Shown in pieces: positions 54,226-64,000 of a stretch of DNA of 64,000 nucleotides (within the stretch, counting starts at the first letter, position 1; each line of letters begins with the position of its first letter). The notes below the pieces were generated by a model. The model was not told the DNA's origin. It worked only from the letters and a program-made list of their open reading frames with translations, and did no database searches. The stretch is from Acheta domesticus (taxonomy: Eukaryota > Arthropoda > Insecta > Orthoptera > Gryllidae), in the NCBI GenBank assembly GCA_031308135.1, contig JAHLJT010003656.1:48738335-48802334 (forward strand), read 5' to 3'. The translations under genes were made by a program, and so were the position numbers.

Positions 54226-55671
54226 AGCCTTTCTCAAAATCTTAGCCAACCATGATACTTAGCCTGGAGGTTCTCTCTTAGAGTATTCTCTTCAACGTTT
54301 AGAATAAGTTGGCTTATATATTTTAATTAGAATAAATCAAACAAAAATTGGTAAAGTGATTGTACTAAACAATGTATTCCATCTACAACAAATAAATGAG
54401 TTATTAAAAAAGGCGAGAAAATGACAATTGTACAAAGAGAGGAGCGAATGACCTTGGAAGGGAGACGTTGTTGTAACGAACTGAACAAAGGAATTTTTAC
54501 GCCGCGCAGGACCCGGGAGAGTGGGCTGCCGCTGGTTACAGAAGGAAACGGGTTTTGACTGGAGGAACGGTGAAATTATAACTATTAACATCCCGTTCAC
54601 GGGATGTTGCTCCAAGTACATGTATACATATATTTATACATCATTGTTATTAAATTGTTATTACCCTTTGCTGCTCCCTGTCGGCCCTTAAGGGCAAGGG
54701 CGCCTGCGTGCGAGCGCTCTGCGCACTGAAGGGAGGCAAAGGAGGGGGGCAGCTGCGCATCTGATTACGTCCGGTTGAACGAACGAAGCGCTTCTCATTT
54801 TCACTCTGCTGCTCCACGAAGCAAGAATTTGCTCGGTGGTAGCAGAATATTTACATGCAAGTCTTACTCAAGCTTCGTAACAAACCAGCGAGGATTATGT
54901 GTGCGTCAACATACTGTTGCTAACAGTTTTTTTCGTAATGAAAAGAATAAAAATATGAAAACAGGCATTGAAGAGCTTTCAATGCTTTGCAAGAAATGAA
55001 TAAGCCTTAAAAGAGAGTCCAGGCTGCTATCTACAAATGGAAAGACCGAAAGCGTGAACTGGCTAAATCAAAGCAGTTCCAATTGGATGGGACATAAAAG
55101 AGTACCAACTTGTCGAAGCTTTAAATATACACAATCATATTAAGTACCAATATATTATTTCTTATATTAAACTGTGTAAATAGAAATTTATTGAACCCTC
55201 TCTAATGCGATAGGAATATATTATGGTTTTTAAAATTGATCGACATCAGAGTTTTTGTTAAAAAACATTTTTAACTATTATTTTTTTACCAAAAATATTT
55301 TTAAAAAAGGTCTTGAAGATTTGTATCGTGTGTCAAAACCAAATGTTAAGAATTATTCTGAAATAAATAACATGAAAAGAAGTTAAAAACTTGCAAACAA
55401 TTATAATGCTCAAGAATGCATTGTAAAAATATATCATTAGTGTACGTACGTCCAAAATCAAGTAAAATTGTGGAATGTGATGAAAAGAGATAAAATAATG
55501 CTAATGGTATTTCAAATAAGGATTTTTATGCTAGTATTGCTGAGAGAGGTGTTCTCTATAACTATACAGACGTTTCTGTATCTTTACTCTTTCCAGCTTT
55601 GAGCAGTGGGTTTTGTGCAGAGCATTCATTATAACTCTTTAGTCATAAATAATAAGGTAAATGCACCAGTG
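54226..55671. other. AT-rich DNA with one GC-rich patch at 54665-54760
   Basis: The patch has GGCCCTTAAGGGC (a palindrome) and GCGCCTGCGTGCGAGCGCTC. ACATCCCGTTCACGGGATGT is a short hairpin at 54588-54607. No gene supported. Confidence 0.35.
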
Positions 55672-55750
55672 GCTCAAGACATCAACTGATATAACTGCCG
55701 TGCCACTGACCGGCAGTTTCTGGTGTTCGAGAATTTTCAACACTAGCTTG
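55672..55750 (+). mobile_element. SINE family A, copy 5, tRNA-like head
   Basis: GTGGCTCAAGACATCAACTG and CTGGTGTTCGAGAATTTTCA align with the head of the 16-kb SINE (GTGGCTCAGGGCATCAATTG). The match stops at AACACTAGCT and resumes about 705 bp later at 56457, with a LINE in between. Confidence 0.65.
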
Positions 55751-56456
55751 ACATCAATTGGACACCAACAAATAAAACAATAAAATACTTGGGCTTAAAC
55801 TTCGACATTCGACTCAACTGGAAGCAGCATATAGAGGTAAAACCTCAGCCAGCCAAAATTAACCTAATTTAATTACGACCCTTACTGAATCAATACAGTC
55901 AACTCTCCACATCTAATGCTTTATTACTCTACAAAGTAATAATCCGGCCGACACTATTATATGATTGTCCCATCTGGACCAATGCCGCCAATACCAACCT
56001 AAATAAAATGCAAGTGATCCAAAATAAATTTTTAAGACTAATTACTAAAGCACCAAGGTTCATAAGTAACAATCAACTGCATAATGATTTAAATATGAAC
56101 ACAATAAAAAACCAAACAGCCTATCTCGCACCCAATTTTTACACAAATATTCCCCAAATTCAAGCATCATTCTTCTATAAACTGAGCAAAACCCCAAGTA
56201 TCAAACGAGAATTAATAACAGATATCCCCTGCATTCATTAAATATTCGCAAACTTGGAAGTTATTTATCTGAGGTGCTTCCTGCTTCCTCTCTCACTTAA
56301 TTTTTTATATTATTTTTATAGAATTGTAGTGTGTATAGTTTTAAGTTAAAGTTAGTATAAGGTAAATTAAGTCCATCAAACAGTTGCACAGTTAAAATGT
56401 AAACTGAACAATGTAATGTCAACTGAAAATAAAATTAAAATTATAAAAAAAAGCTT
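55751..56456 (+). pseudogene. Jockey-like LINE 3' end, 5'-truncated, with poly(A) tail
   Basis: Encodes KYLGLNFDIRLNWKQHIE, then after a stop RPLLNQYSQLSTSNALLLYK, VIIRPTLLYDCPIWTNAANT, NKFLRLITKAPRFISNNQLH and a 77-residue open end finishing SIKRELITDIPCIH-stop at 56241. These are the thumb and C-terminal motifs of a Jockey-clade RT. About 200 bp of 3' UTR ends at AAAATTATAAAAAAAA (56440-56453). Nearly intact frame and a clear tail suggest it is younger than the copies at 19-21 kb and 53.9 kb. Confidence 0.8.
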
Positions 56457-56825
56457 AAGAGCTAAATCGAATTCTGCCGCTCTAGGAGAATTCTAGCGAC
56501 CGGCTGCTCTGATCGGTATTTTCCATCGTTTTCCGGAACAACCCCACGCGAATTCTGGAACAGAACTCTATGAAAAGAGCCACGAGACGCGCGCGATCTT
56601 TCCTTCCTTTCCCTTGTCCTATCCTCCACCCTTACACACACACTTGCCCTTAAGTGCCCTACATTACCATACATGCCCGATGGCGAGTTGGGAGCTTAGA
56701 ATTTGTCCCGGGTGGGGCGGCGGAGCCCCGTGGGTGGGAGATATCTGGATGGGGGAAATCTCGCAAGTTGACGCGTAGGGACGTGACGTGACGCGAATCT
56801 CACCATCCAGCGGAGGGCTGCCTGG
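56457..56825 (+). mobile_element. SINE family A, copy 5, body
   Basis: AGAATTCTAGCGACCGGCTG, CTCTGATCGGTATTTTCC, CGCGCGATCTTTCC and GAGTTGGGAGCTTAGAATTT, then GGTGGGAGATATCTG, follow the SINE body order. After 56755 about 45 bp differ, then CTCACCATCCAGCGGAGG resumes similarity with copy 4. Beyond 56825 no match to the family is seen. Confidence 0.65.
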
Positions 56826-57260
56826 ACGTCGGTCCGGGTGGCCCCTAGTTGGGCACTTGGCTTCGTCGTGGCAGTGGCCCGATACTCTGGGCAAAGAGGA
56901 GGGACTCGGCGTCCCGGCGCACGTGAGTGGCAAGTTACCATACAGGTGACACTGACTCCGGTGGATAGCTAGTGGCTCTGAGCTAGCACGGCGGCCCCAC
57001 CCAGGCATTAATGGGGAAGTTGCCGAGAGGGCAAACTGAGTACTGGCCGGATCCGGTTACCTGCCCGTCGGCGTCCTTGTACGTCGTCGGGGGGGTGAGG
57101 ATTAGAGGCTAAAATGCCCAAGACGCCCACACCGGGGAACTTCCCCCAGGTAGAACAAGGGTCACTGGAGGTTGTAAACCCACAAAACTCATTCAGCGGA
57201 GGAAGAATATCTCTTCTCCAGCCACAAACAGTTCTGTACACTAACAGAACTAATGCCTTT
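56826..57260 (+). other. GC-moderate segment, possibly a LINE 5' UTR
   Basis: Contains GGCGTCCTTGTACGTCGTCG, a G7 run at 57090 and GGGGAACTTCCCCC (a hairpin at about 57135). No stop-free frame of note (77 codons minus). It does not match other parts of this window. A LINE 5' UTR or an unrelated repeat is possible; I cannot choose. Confidence 0.25.
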
Positions 57261-57948
57261 AGTGGCTGACGCGGCTGTAAACATGAAATAACATATCAAT
57301 GAAGATAAACGCTGAGACTGCAAGAGTTATTTATGTCTGGATCAGAAATAATTTCCGAGATACATAGAAATTTTTCGAATTTGTCGTAACGCAACAAATA
57401 TTTTTTTCTCTATTCCTGCCCACCTACATTATTGTCAACGCTGTAATATCGAATTCGCTTTTTATCACAGGCATAATAATCCTTTCAACACAGAAAAACG
57501 TCACAAGATCTTGATTATACAACGTTTTCGCATTTCACGGCAAGAGGCTTATATTAAAAGGTTATGAGGTTATATATAAGGGTTATGAATATAACATGAT
57601 CCCCTCAGTATCTGTTCACACATCGCAAACATTCTAACTGGAACGATTTTAACTATTGGATTAGTAACTCCTTTTGCCATCATAGATCTGTGGTTCTCTT
57701 GTGAGTGAGAGCTGGTGGATAATAGACGTGCTCGGTATCGGTTCTAAAAACTTTGGAAGGTCTTTGGCTTTTAATTACAGTTTGAATTCGCTTAGACCGA
57801 TTCTAATTCCTAACGAATGAAATACAATACAGGTATCTTTTAAATATTTTTTGTGACGCAATCTGTGATTCCGAACGTAACAAACGCCGATTTTGGTTGC
57901 AGAATTTTAATGCGGCGATGGTTGTAAAATGAGCTCCGAAGTATGGTG
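57261..57948. other. AT-rich DNA, nothing recognised
   Basis: No feature supported. Confidence 0.35.
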
Positions 57949-58920
57949 GGTTTATGAGCCCCGAATTTAAGGGGCACGTATTACATACACTAAAACTTGT
58001 GTTCGTACTATTTTTGTTTTAGATGCCACAAAAGATTCTAGGACCAAAACAAAAGAGAAAACTGGAATACTGAAGACATAGTTAATGCAACGCAGTTAAG
58101 AGAAAGGAAATGGATTTGAAAAAGTATTTTTTTAATTTTCTTATGTCAGAACCTACTTTTCCAAGACTTGTTCATGTTGACAAACCTTTCGAAGACATGT
58201 TGACAAACCTTTCGAGAAGCAGTTTCAACTAAATTAGAAAACAAACCTGTAATGGGGCTGATGGGGCTAATGGGGATGAGCTGGAAAAAGAGTCGAGTAT
58301 TTACTTATCATAGAACATAGGAGGATGAGGAATCTGGAAAGCTGGAAGATGGAGAATCACAAGAATCTGATTATTAGTTAAGAAGTCTCTGCTTTGGAAT
58401 CACAAGTAGGGGTTGAAATATTCTATGATGGCCAAACGCTTTGTTTGTTTAGTGGTGGACTATTCTCAGTCGACAATTGTAAGTCCAGGGAATTGTGTGA
58501 AATGTGAGCGCACTGAGGACAAATGACTGTGCTGTGTCCGAAAAGGACATTTATGTGTTATTTTTTATTTTCCAAGTTTTTGTAATAAAACAGAATATTT
58601 ACATATGCTGTTATTTATGACATATTTATTTTGTAATTTTTGTATGTAATTTATTATTGACATATTTACAGATGTAAATTTGTCATTAATTTCTCTAAAC
58701 CTCTATATTTAGTAATGTATTAAGATGCTCATAATACCATCAAAAAACTTTTTTTCAAATACGACTTCTTTGGAATTATTGATTTTTACCCACTTTCTGA
58801 ACAGTTAAGAAAGTTCATAATTTTTATACAGTTTACACAAAAATTGAAGATACTTGTTTTTAAAGATAATCTTTAATTTATTGTTTTAAATCTCTAAATA
58901 AAGGTGGGGGCTCATATTAC
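57949..58920. mobile_element. Possible decayed DNA transposon with a cysteine-rich tail
   Basis: ATGAGCCCC at about 57953 and GGGGGCTCAT at about 58904 could be short inverted ends. Near 58480 the plus strand reads GNCVKCERTEDK-stop-LCCVRKGHLC, a Cys-rich pattern reminiscent of the zinc-binding tail of piggyBac transposases. No catalytic motif and no TTAA at the edges were found, so this is a weak call. Confidence 0.2.
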
Positions 58921-59640
58921 CAGCTTCTTCTCTACTACAGTAACCTTGTTATTCTACGCATCTCGCCGATCTCTTTATCAATTCAGTAGCAAACGAGTAA
59001 ACCGCGCGCCTTGTCGAGAAAACGAGCCCACTCGTCAACCACTCCCGACTCCGCTGTTCATTAAATTTCAAGCCCATTAGCCGTTACTTTCGCAAAGCAG
59101 CTAGAGCTCTTTGGCAAAGCAACGGGAGAGCAGTGATGAGACTCCCTTTGAGTCTCGACATTGTCGGCGATTGCAGCGCTCCACGCGGACCTGCAACTCA
59201 CCGAACGCGTCCCGTGCGTGCGACTTTCAGTTCTCAACATCCCGTTCCTGTGACGTCACAACCGACGGCATTCCGGTACACGAAGAACAAAAAGGGTGGA
59301 GGGGGGCGACGACACATCCCAGAGTAAATAGCAATGCAATGGAAAGAAAATATGATGAACTTTTTCTACTCCCATTGTATAACGCTGTCATATGATGGCT
59401 GCAACTAGTTGCACAATGATATTCATTACGATACAGATTTCATTATGATACAGCTTCTTAACCAATCACAGAGACGTGTATTGAAAATTAATCATTGAGA
59501 ATCGTTCTAGTAAATGTTTCGTTCGATTGTGTACATTAAAATTGCATTTGATATTATATTATGCTTGTCGGTTTAACTTTTTCTTTTATTATTAATTTTT
59601 TTCGTGGTTTAAAATTAATTGGATCGTAATTTCCCTTTGA
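58921..59640. other. No recognisable gene
   Basis: A moderately GC-rich spot at 59090-59310 has overlapping 94- and 64-codon ORFs without motifs. Confidence 0.3.
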
Positions 59641-59650
59641 TCCTACTTGA

Positions 59651-59774
59651 CTAACGTAGTACTCCTTCGCAGGCAGACTGGTAGCCACAGCCACCTGCGG
59701 CAGCATACGAGGGCAGGGTTAGGGGGTTGTCCGCTAGGTAGCCTTGACTGAATCCTGCATGTGAACTGACACAA
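59651..59774 (-). CDS. Weak candidate terminal exon
   Basis: On the minus strand TTCACATGCAG, a possible 3' splice site, is followed by an open stretch encoding GFSQGYLADNPLTLPSYAAA then GGCGYQSACEGVLR and a TAG stop. The composition is less AT-rich than its surroundings and codon use is not low-complexity. I recognise no protein family. It could equally be chance; the pyrimidine tract before the splice site is weak. Confidence 0.15.
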
Positions 59775-59923
59775 AACGATTCGCAGTAAACGTTTAACTT
59801 ATAAAAGTCGTAGAAAAAGTACAGTATGAAACTCGTGGGTATCAGTACACTCGTGTGAAGTTCACGGTACAAGCGAGGAATCAGTGTGATATCGGAATAT
59901 AACACTCGTGTATTAATACCCAT

Positions 59924-61850
59924 TATTACATCATCGTTTCACGATGTACTATTATATATATTTAGCATTATACTCCAATCATTTTTAGTATGTTTGGGTT
60001 TAAATATTTACACTGTCTGAGATATAGCAAGGAGTTATATATTTTGAACATTTTCCTGTCTTGCAGTCCCACAGGAACACAGATGGCCTCGTCTTTTCTT
60101 TGAAGAATTAGTTCAGCATTCACAATGTTCCTCGAATGGTACTAATTATCTCCATAAAAACTAAAATGATATCTAAACGTGTTTATGGACAGGTCTGGCT
60201 GATAGAGAACGCCAGAGCTTCCTTGATAGGTTTACCCGTGATAACGATTTTGAAATTTCTTGTAAATATTCAATAAACTTTGAAGGACGAAAGTATCATT
60301 TGGGGGTTAAAAAAGTTTCCAATAATAAACTCTTTAAAGGATGAAAAATTTACCTAAACCAAAATCTTCTAAAAAACCTACGCTGTGCTCCGACGTAAAC
60401 ACTTGGGTTTATTCGTCGTCCCGACTGGTATACAATTCTTAAAAGCAGTAGTTGAAGGAGGAAATCTGCAAAAAATTAATAAAGTTATGTACTGTACATT
60501 AAACCATTATGCCAATAGAATTATTAAATATGATTTAATTTACATTAGCCAGTCGTTATAACGACCATTCATTCTTGATTTAAACGACTATATCGACCAC
60601 AAAGAAATGCAAATAAACGAGGATGCAATTCTAACCATTTTAATGTTAAAAAATTTTTAACAATGAGCTAAAAAATTCAAAAAGACTACAAATAATTAAA
60701 ATCCGTTCATATTTAAATTCTCAAAAAGCAAAAAGTGACTGAATGAGCGACCTCTGTGTGACGCACTCGCCGCGTCGTCGGTGAACATCACTTGGCAAGT
60801 CCGATAAATGAATTCAACACTGATACACCAAAACGTTGGAGTTGAATGTTACGTGTGAGAGATTATTACATGGTACACCAACCGTAAGTTTATAGCTGAT
60901 CCTGGCTAGGATGGCGTTCTGTTGGAACAGAAACGTAGAGAGGAATAACATCACAAGCTGACTTATAAGTCGGCTCCAGATCTCACAATTCAGCAGCAGA
61001 GCAACATCGTCACCTCTGAAGATATAACTATTACATTAGTTATGGGGTTATTTATTTATTTGGTTAAAAACAGTGAAAACTGTATATGACATATGGGGAA
61101 AGAGCGTATCTGGGCACATTTTCTTGAGGTCCAAAATGAGGAAAAAAACCCACGAGATTAGCAACATTTGAAAAACTAGACACTTTCGTTCTGGAGTTAT
61201 AGAAAAACAATTTCAACGCTAAATGAACAGCTGATTTAATTTTTATGCATTGCTAACAAAATAGTAACGAACATCAGTTCTACTCCTACCACTACAAGCA
61301 AAAGAAGTGCTCAACAAAACGTGCGCACAGTGAAGCTACATTTACGTGTAGAAGCAAAACAAGGGGCATCTCAGCATATGCTCAATGGATCAGGGAAAAT
61401 GGACCAATACCTGATCGGGATGGGTCGCGATGGGGACTGGGACAAAAACCTGGTCGAGATTAAAGACCACTGCAGATTACGCACTAAAAAATAAACAAAA
61501 TAATGTTATTTTGTTTATTTTGTTCACTTGTTCAAGTGAATGAAAAGTCTGCTTTATCCACTACTTGATGAAATGTCGAAAGAATCTTTTCTTTATTAAA
61601 AAAACAGAAATTATGGAGCAGACAATAGTACAAAATCAAAAGCTACATATTGTTGGAAATGAAGGTACCGTAATTCGTGTAGAAACGGGGAAAATCCCAG
61701 ATAAAAATATTACCAATAGTAAGTCCCCCAAATGGAAAGCAATGTCCTTAATTCCAGGTAAGAACTGACCACTCCGTCCGGTGGATGTTTTCCTGCGATT
61801 AGAAATAAATAACATTGTAGTGGGAGAGCTCGTTAAAAAATCAGAGAGAG
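59924..61850. other. AT-rich DNA, nothing recognised
   Basis: No gene, repeat array or RNA supported across about 1.9 kb. Confidence 0.4.
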
Positions 61851-63430
61851 GCAGCTGCAACAAGAGAAATCCTGCAGATAAACACTGGCGCTTCCATCGA
61901 CGGATGGAGCGGCGGGGTTGGGGGGCGGCGGGGCGGGAGGAGCGAGGCGAGACGAGGTAGGGAGGGACGGCGCATGGAGGGACGGCGCATGGAGGGACGG
62001 CGCATGGAGGGACGGCGCATGGAGGGACGGCGCATGGAGGGACGGCGCATGGAGGGACGGCGCATGGAGGGACGGCGCAGGGAGGGACGGCGCAGGGAGG
62101 GACGGCGCAGGGAGGGACGGCGCAGGGAGGGACGGCGCAGGGAAGGACGGCGCAGGGAGGGACGGCGCAGGGAGGGACGGCGCAGGGAGGGACGGCGCGG
62201 GACGGGACGCGGCAAAGCTGGGCGGGCTGGGCGGGCTGGGCGGGGCTGGGCGGGCTGGGCAGGCTGGCTGCGCTGGGCGGTTCTGGGCGGGGACGGGCGG
62301 GGCGGAGCTGGGATGAGCGGGGCGGAGCTGGGATGAGCGGGGCGGAGCTGGCCGGGGATCGGCGGGGCGGAGGCGGGACGGTGTGTTGCGCAACGGGACG
62401 AGGTGGGGCGTGCCAGGAAGGGGGCGGGGACCCCGCTCTGCGTAACCTTCCTCTCCGCTCGGTGGCCGCACCGCTGCGTGGTTGCAGGGCAGGGGCGGCC
62501 AGCGCTCCCCGGGGAGCGTCCGCCCCCGCGCGTCCACTCGCCTGTCAGCGCTGTAATTTGATTGCCGCCCCGCGGGCGCACTCGTCGACCGCCCCCCCCG
62601 CACCGCGCTCGCCACAGGTTGCGCCTCAGCCCTTCGTCCCCCCGTCGAGACGTCTGGCCCTCCCCCACCACAGGTTGCAATTCAACCCTTCGCCCCTCCC
62701 CCCCCGGCCCCACCACAGGTTCTCAACCCTCCGCTTCGCTCCTGCCCCGTGCCCATCCCCCAGCCCAGTTGCTCGTGTCCTATCCACACCCCTCTTTCGC
62801 TTCCGCTCCCTCTGCACCTCAACCCATCCCCTGTCCCTGACCCCCCTCCGCCCCGCCCCTGCTCTCATCCCCGCCCCTTCTTTGCCCGGACCGTCCCGAT
62901 CCGGTCCGTTCCCACCTTCGCGCTCATTCCTCCCACTCTACCCGTCCCCCCACCCCACCCTGTCACGGCTCCTGCCACAGTGTCCAACTTCCACCCCCGC
63001 CCGAACCCGCCCCCCCTCTACGCATTCCCTGTCGTCCCCATCCCGCCATCTACGTCGCCCCCGAAGTCCCATCGTCGAAGAACGTGGGGGGGGGGCTGTC
63101 TCCGCCGGAAACCCCTTCCCTTCCCGGTCGAACGCTGCACTGCGCAAAGATGCACTTGCCAGCTCTCGTCTCCCTGACTTCACCCCGGCGCGGCGGCGGG
63201 GCGGCGGGGCGACCTGCACTGCACAGCGCGCGCTGCGTCGGCGCCCATCACCGCCCCCAGGGACGGTCTCCACGCGCTGCTTCGGAGGGGCACTTGCGCG
63301 CCCCGCGTCCGGAAAATAAGGGGATTACGGCTATTGTGCGTCGCTCGGATTGCCCGCTCGGTGCGCGGCGCTACGACTCGAGCGCCGCGGCAGCGCACTC
63401 TAGGATTATGACGCGCGCGGTACTCCCTTC
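61851..63430. other. Large GC island that switches from G-rich to C-rich
   Basis: The plus strand is G-dominated from about 61905 to 62440 and C-dominated from about 62560 to 63100, with poly-C runs at 62593 and 62699. High CpG content. ORFs of up to 328 codons on both strands are repeat or Pro/Arg/Ala low-complexity translations. It contains a 15-bp minisatellite and, at 62215-62345, GGGCGGGCT and GATGAGCGGGGCGGAGCTGG repeats. Confidence 0.7.
61966..62205. repeat. 15-bp minisatellite, 16 copies
   Basis: GACGGCGCATGGAGG repeats every 15 bp from 61966 (61981, 61996, 62011 ... 62191). The first seven units have CAT; the next eight have CAG and the last CGG. One unit (62146) has GGAAGGAC before it. 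Because 15 is divisible by three, all frames stay open and give MEGRR- or WRDGA-type repeats; these are not genes. Confidence 0.97.
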
Positions 63431-64000
63431 GAAATAATAAGGTTCGATTTCCCCAAGCATGACCACATAGAATTCCTTTATAATAATGTCATTCAACAAT
63501 TGTTCTATTGAAAAGAATATATAATATAACGGGTCATGACATGGAAGGACAATATTAGCCATGTTATTGGTAAATAAAAGCTATTACGACAGCAACACTG
63601 GTATTACAATGAATAACAATGAATAATATTATGATAATTATTAATAATTACTAAGTATTATTATTATTGAACATTGTAAGAACCAGTCCAGATCACAAGT
63701 CATAAATCAAGATAATAACGTACGTAAATTCGCAATTCCGAAATCCTGTAGAGGCAGACTATCAAACTTGCAAAATTTAAATTTGTCATGATCGCGTCAT
63801 TTTGGCTTGATAAATATTAAAGCGAGGGCAAAGAGAAAACAAAATATATTATCATTATATTTAATGTTAAAGTAAATGACCGTCAGATTGACATGCCAGT
63901 TTGGTAAGAATGTACACATTTGTTTAGATAAAATGATAAGCCGAAATGAAAAGCTATAAAAATATTTAAAACTTAAATAACATTTTATTATTTTTATTTT
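63431..64000. other. AT-rich DNA at the right edge
   Basis: Trinucleotide-like (ATT/AAT) stretches at 63605-63670; nothing else recognised. Confidence 0.4.

Noticed and set aside
61833..63319. ORFs of 260-328 codons on both strands
   Set aside because: A 15-bp repeat keeps all frames open, and the rest is GC-rich low-complexity sequence.
1..64000. CRISPR arrays, rRNA genes, prokaryotic defence systems
   Set aside because: No regular short repeat with unique spacers, no rRNA core sequence and no operon-like gene layout; all tandem arrays here are spacer-free minisatellites.

Overview
This window looks like gene-poor nuclear DNA from an animal, most likely an insect or another arthropod. The background is AT-rich with sharp GC-rich islands. 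Nearly everything identifiable is a transposable element: Jockey-like LINE reverse transcriptase remnants, a Penelope-like reverse transcriptase, several TTAA-flanked piggyBac-type elements, hAT-like and foldback elements, Helentron-like ends, tRNA-headed SINEs and one LTR element. No complete host gene could be recognised, and no rRNA, functional tRNA, CRISPR or prokaryotic operon was seen. The order of insect cannot be fixed from sequence alone.

Layout. 1-0.58 kb holds about three copies of a ~201-206 bp satellite. 0.9-10.3 kb is a graveyard of foldback and TIR elements, a LINE 3' end (4.78-5.2 kb), a SINE (5.2-5.5 kb), a C-skewed GC island with a 16-bp minisatellite (7.0-8.1 kb) and two TTAA-bounded elements. 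10,873-15,117 is the best-defined unit: a young non-autonomous LTR retrotransposon on the minus strand with near-identical 569/570-bp LTRs, a GTAAT target duplication, a PBS, a PPT, a Gag-like ORF and a second long unrecognised ORF, but no visible pol. 16-18.8 kb carries two copies of a ~560-bp SINE family. 19.4-21.3 kb is a decayed Jockey-like RT. 23.8-24.5 kb is a 73-bp purine-rich minisatellite.

25.3-27.25 kb is a second, interrupted copy of the TTAA repeat seen at 9.6 kb. 31.3-33.0 kb joins a G-skewed GC island to a Penelope-like RT fragment that seems to have an inverted 5' piece. 36.4-36.95 kb and 43.15-43.66 kb are two Helentron-like elements, each with a purine-rich array before the 3' end. 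40.73-41.17 kb is a 437-bp palindrome. 43.66-44.3 kb is a piggyBac-type transposase fragment, and 49.17-51.59 kb is an internally deleted piggyBac-type element with both TTAA flanks. 53.1-57 kb holds LINE 3' ends and SINEs, including a SINE split by a LINE. 61.85-63.4 kb is a large GC island with a 15-bp minisatellite.

The elements do not form a pathway. What links them is parasitism and nesting: non-autonomous units (the LTR element, SINEs, MITEs, Helentron-like copies) would depend on enzymes from autonomous relatives not intact here. The strongest candidate for something little described is the LTR element, with its Gag-only coding, frame-shifting internal duplication, captured LTR/PPT junction and 743-codon second ORF.
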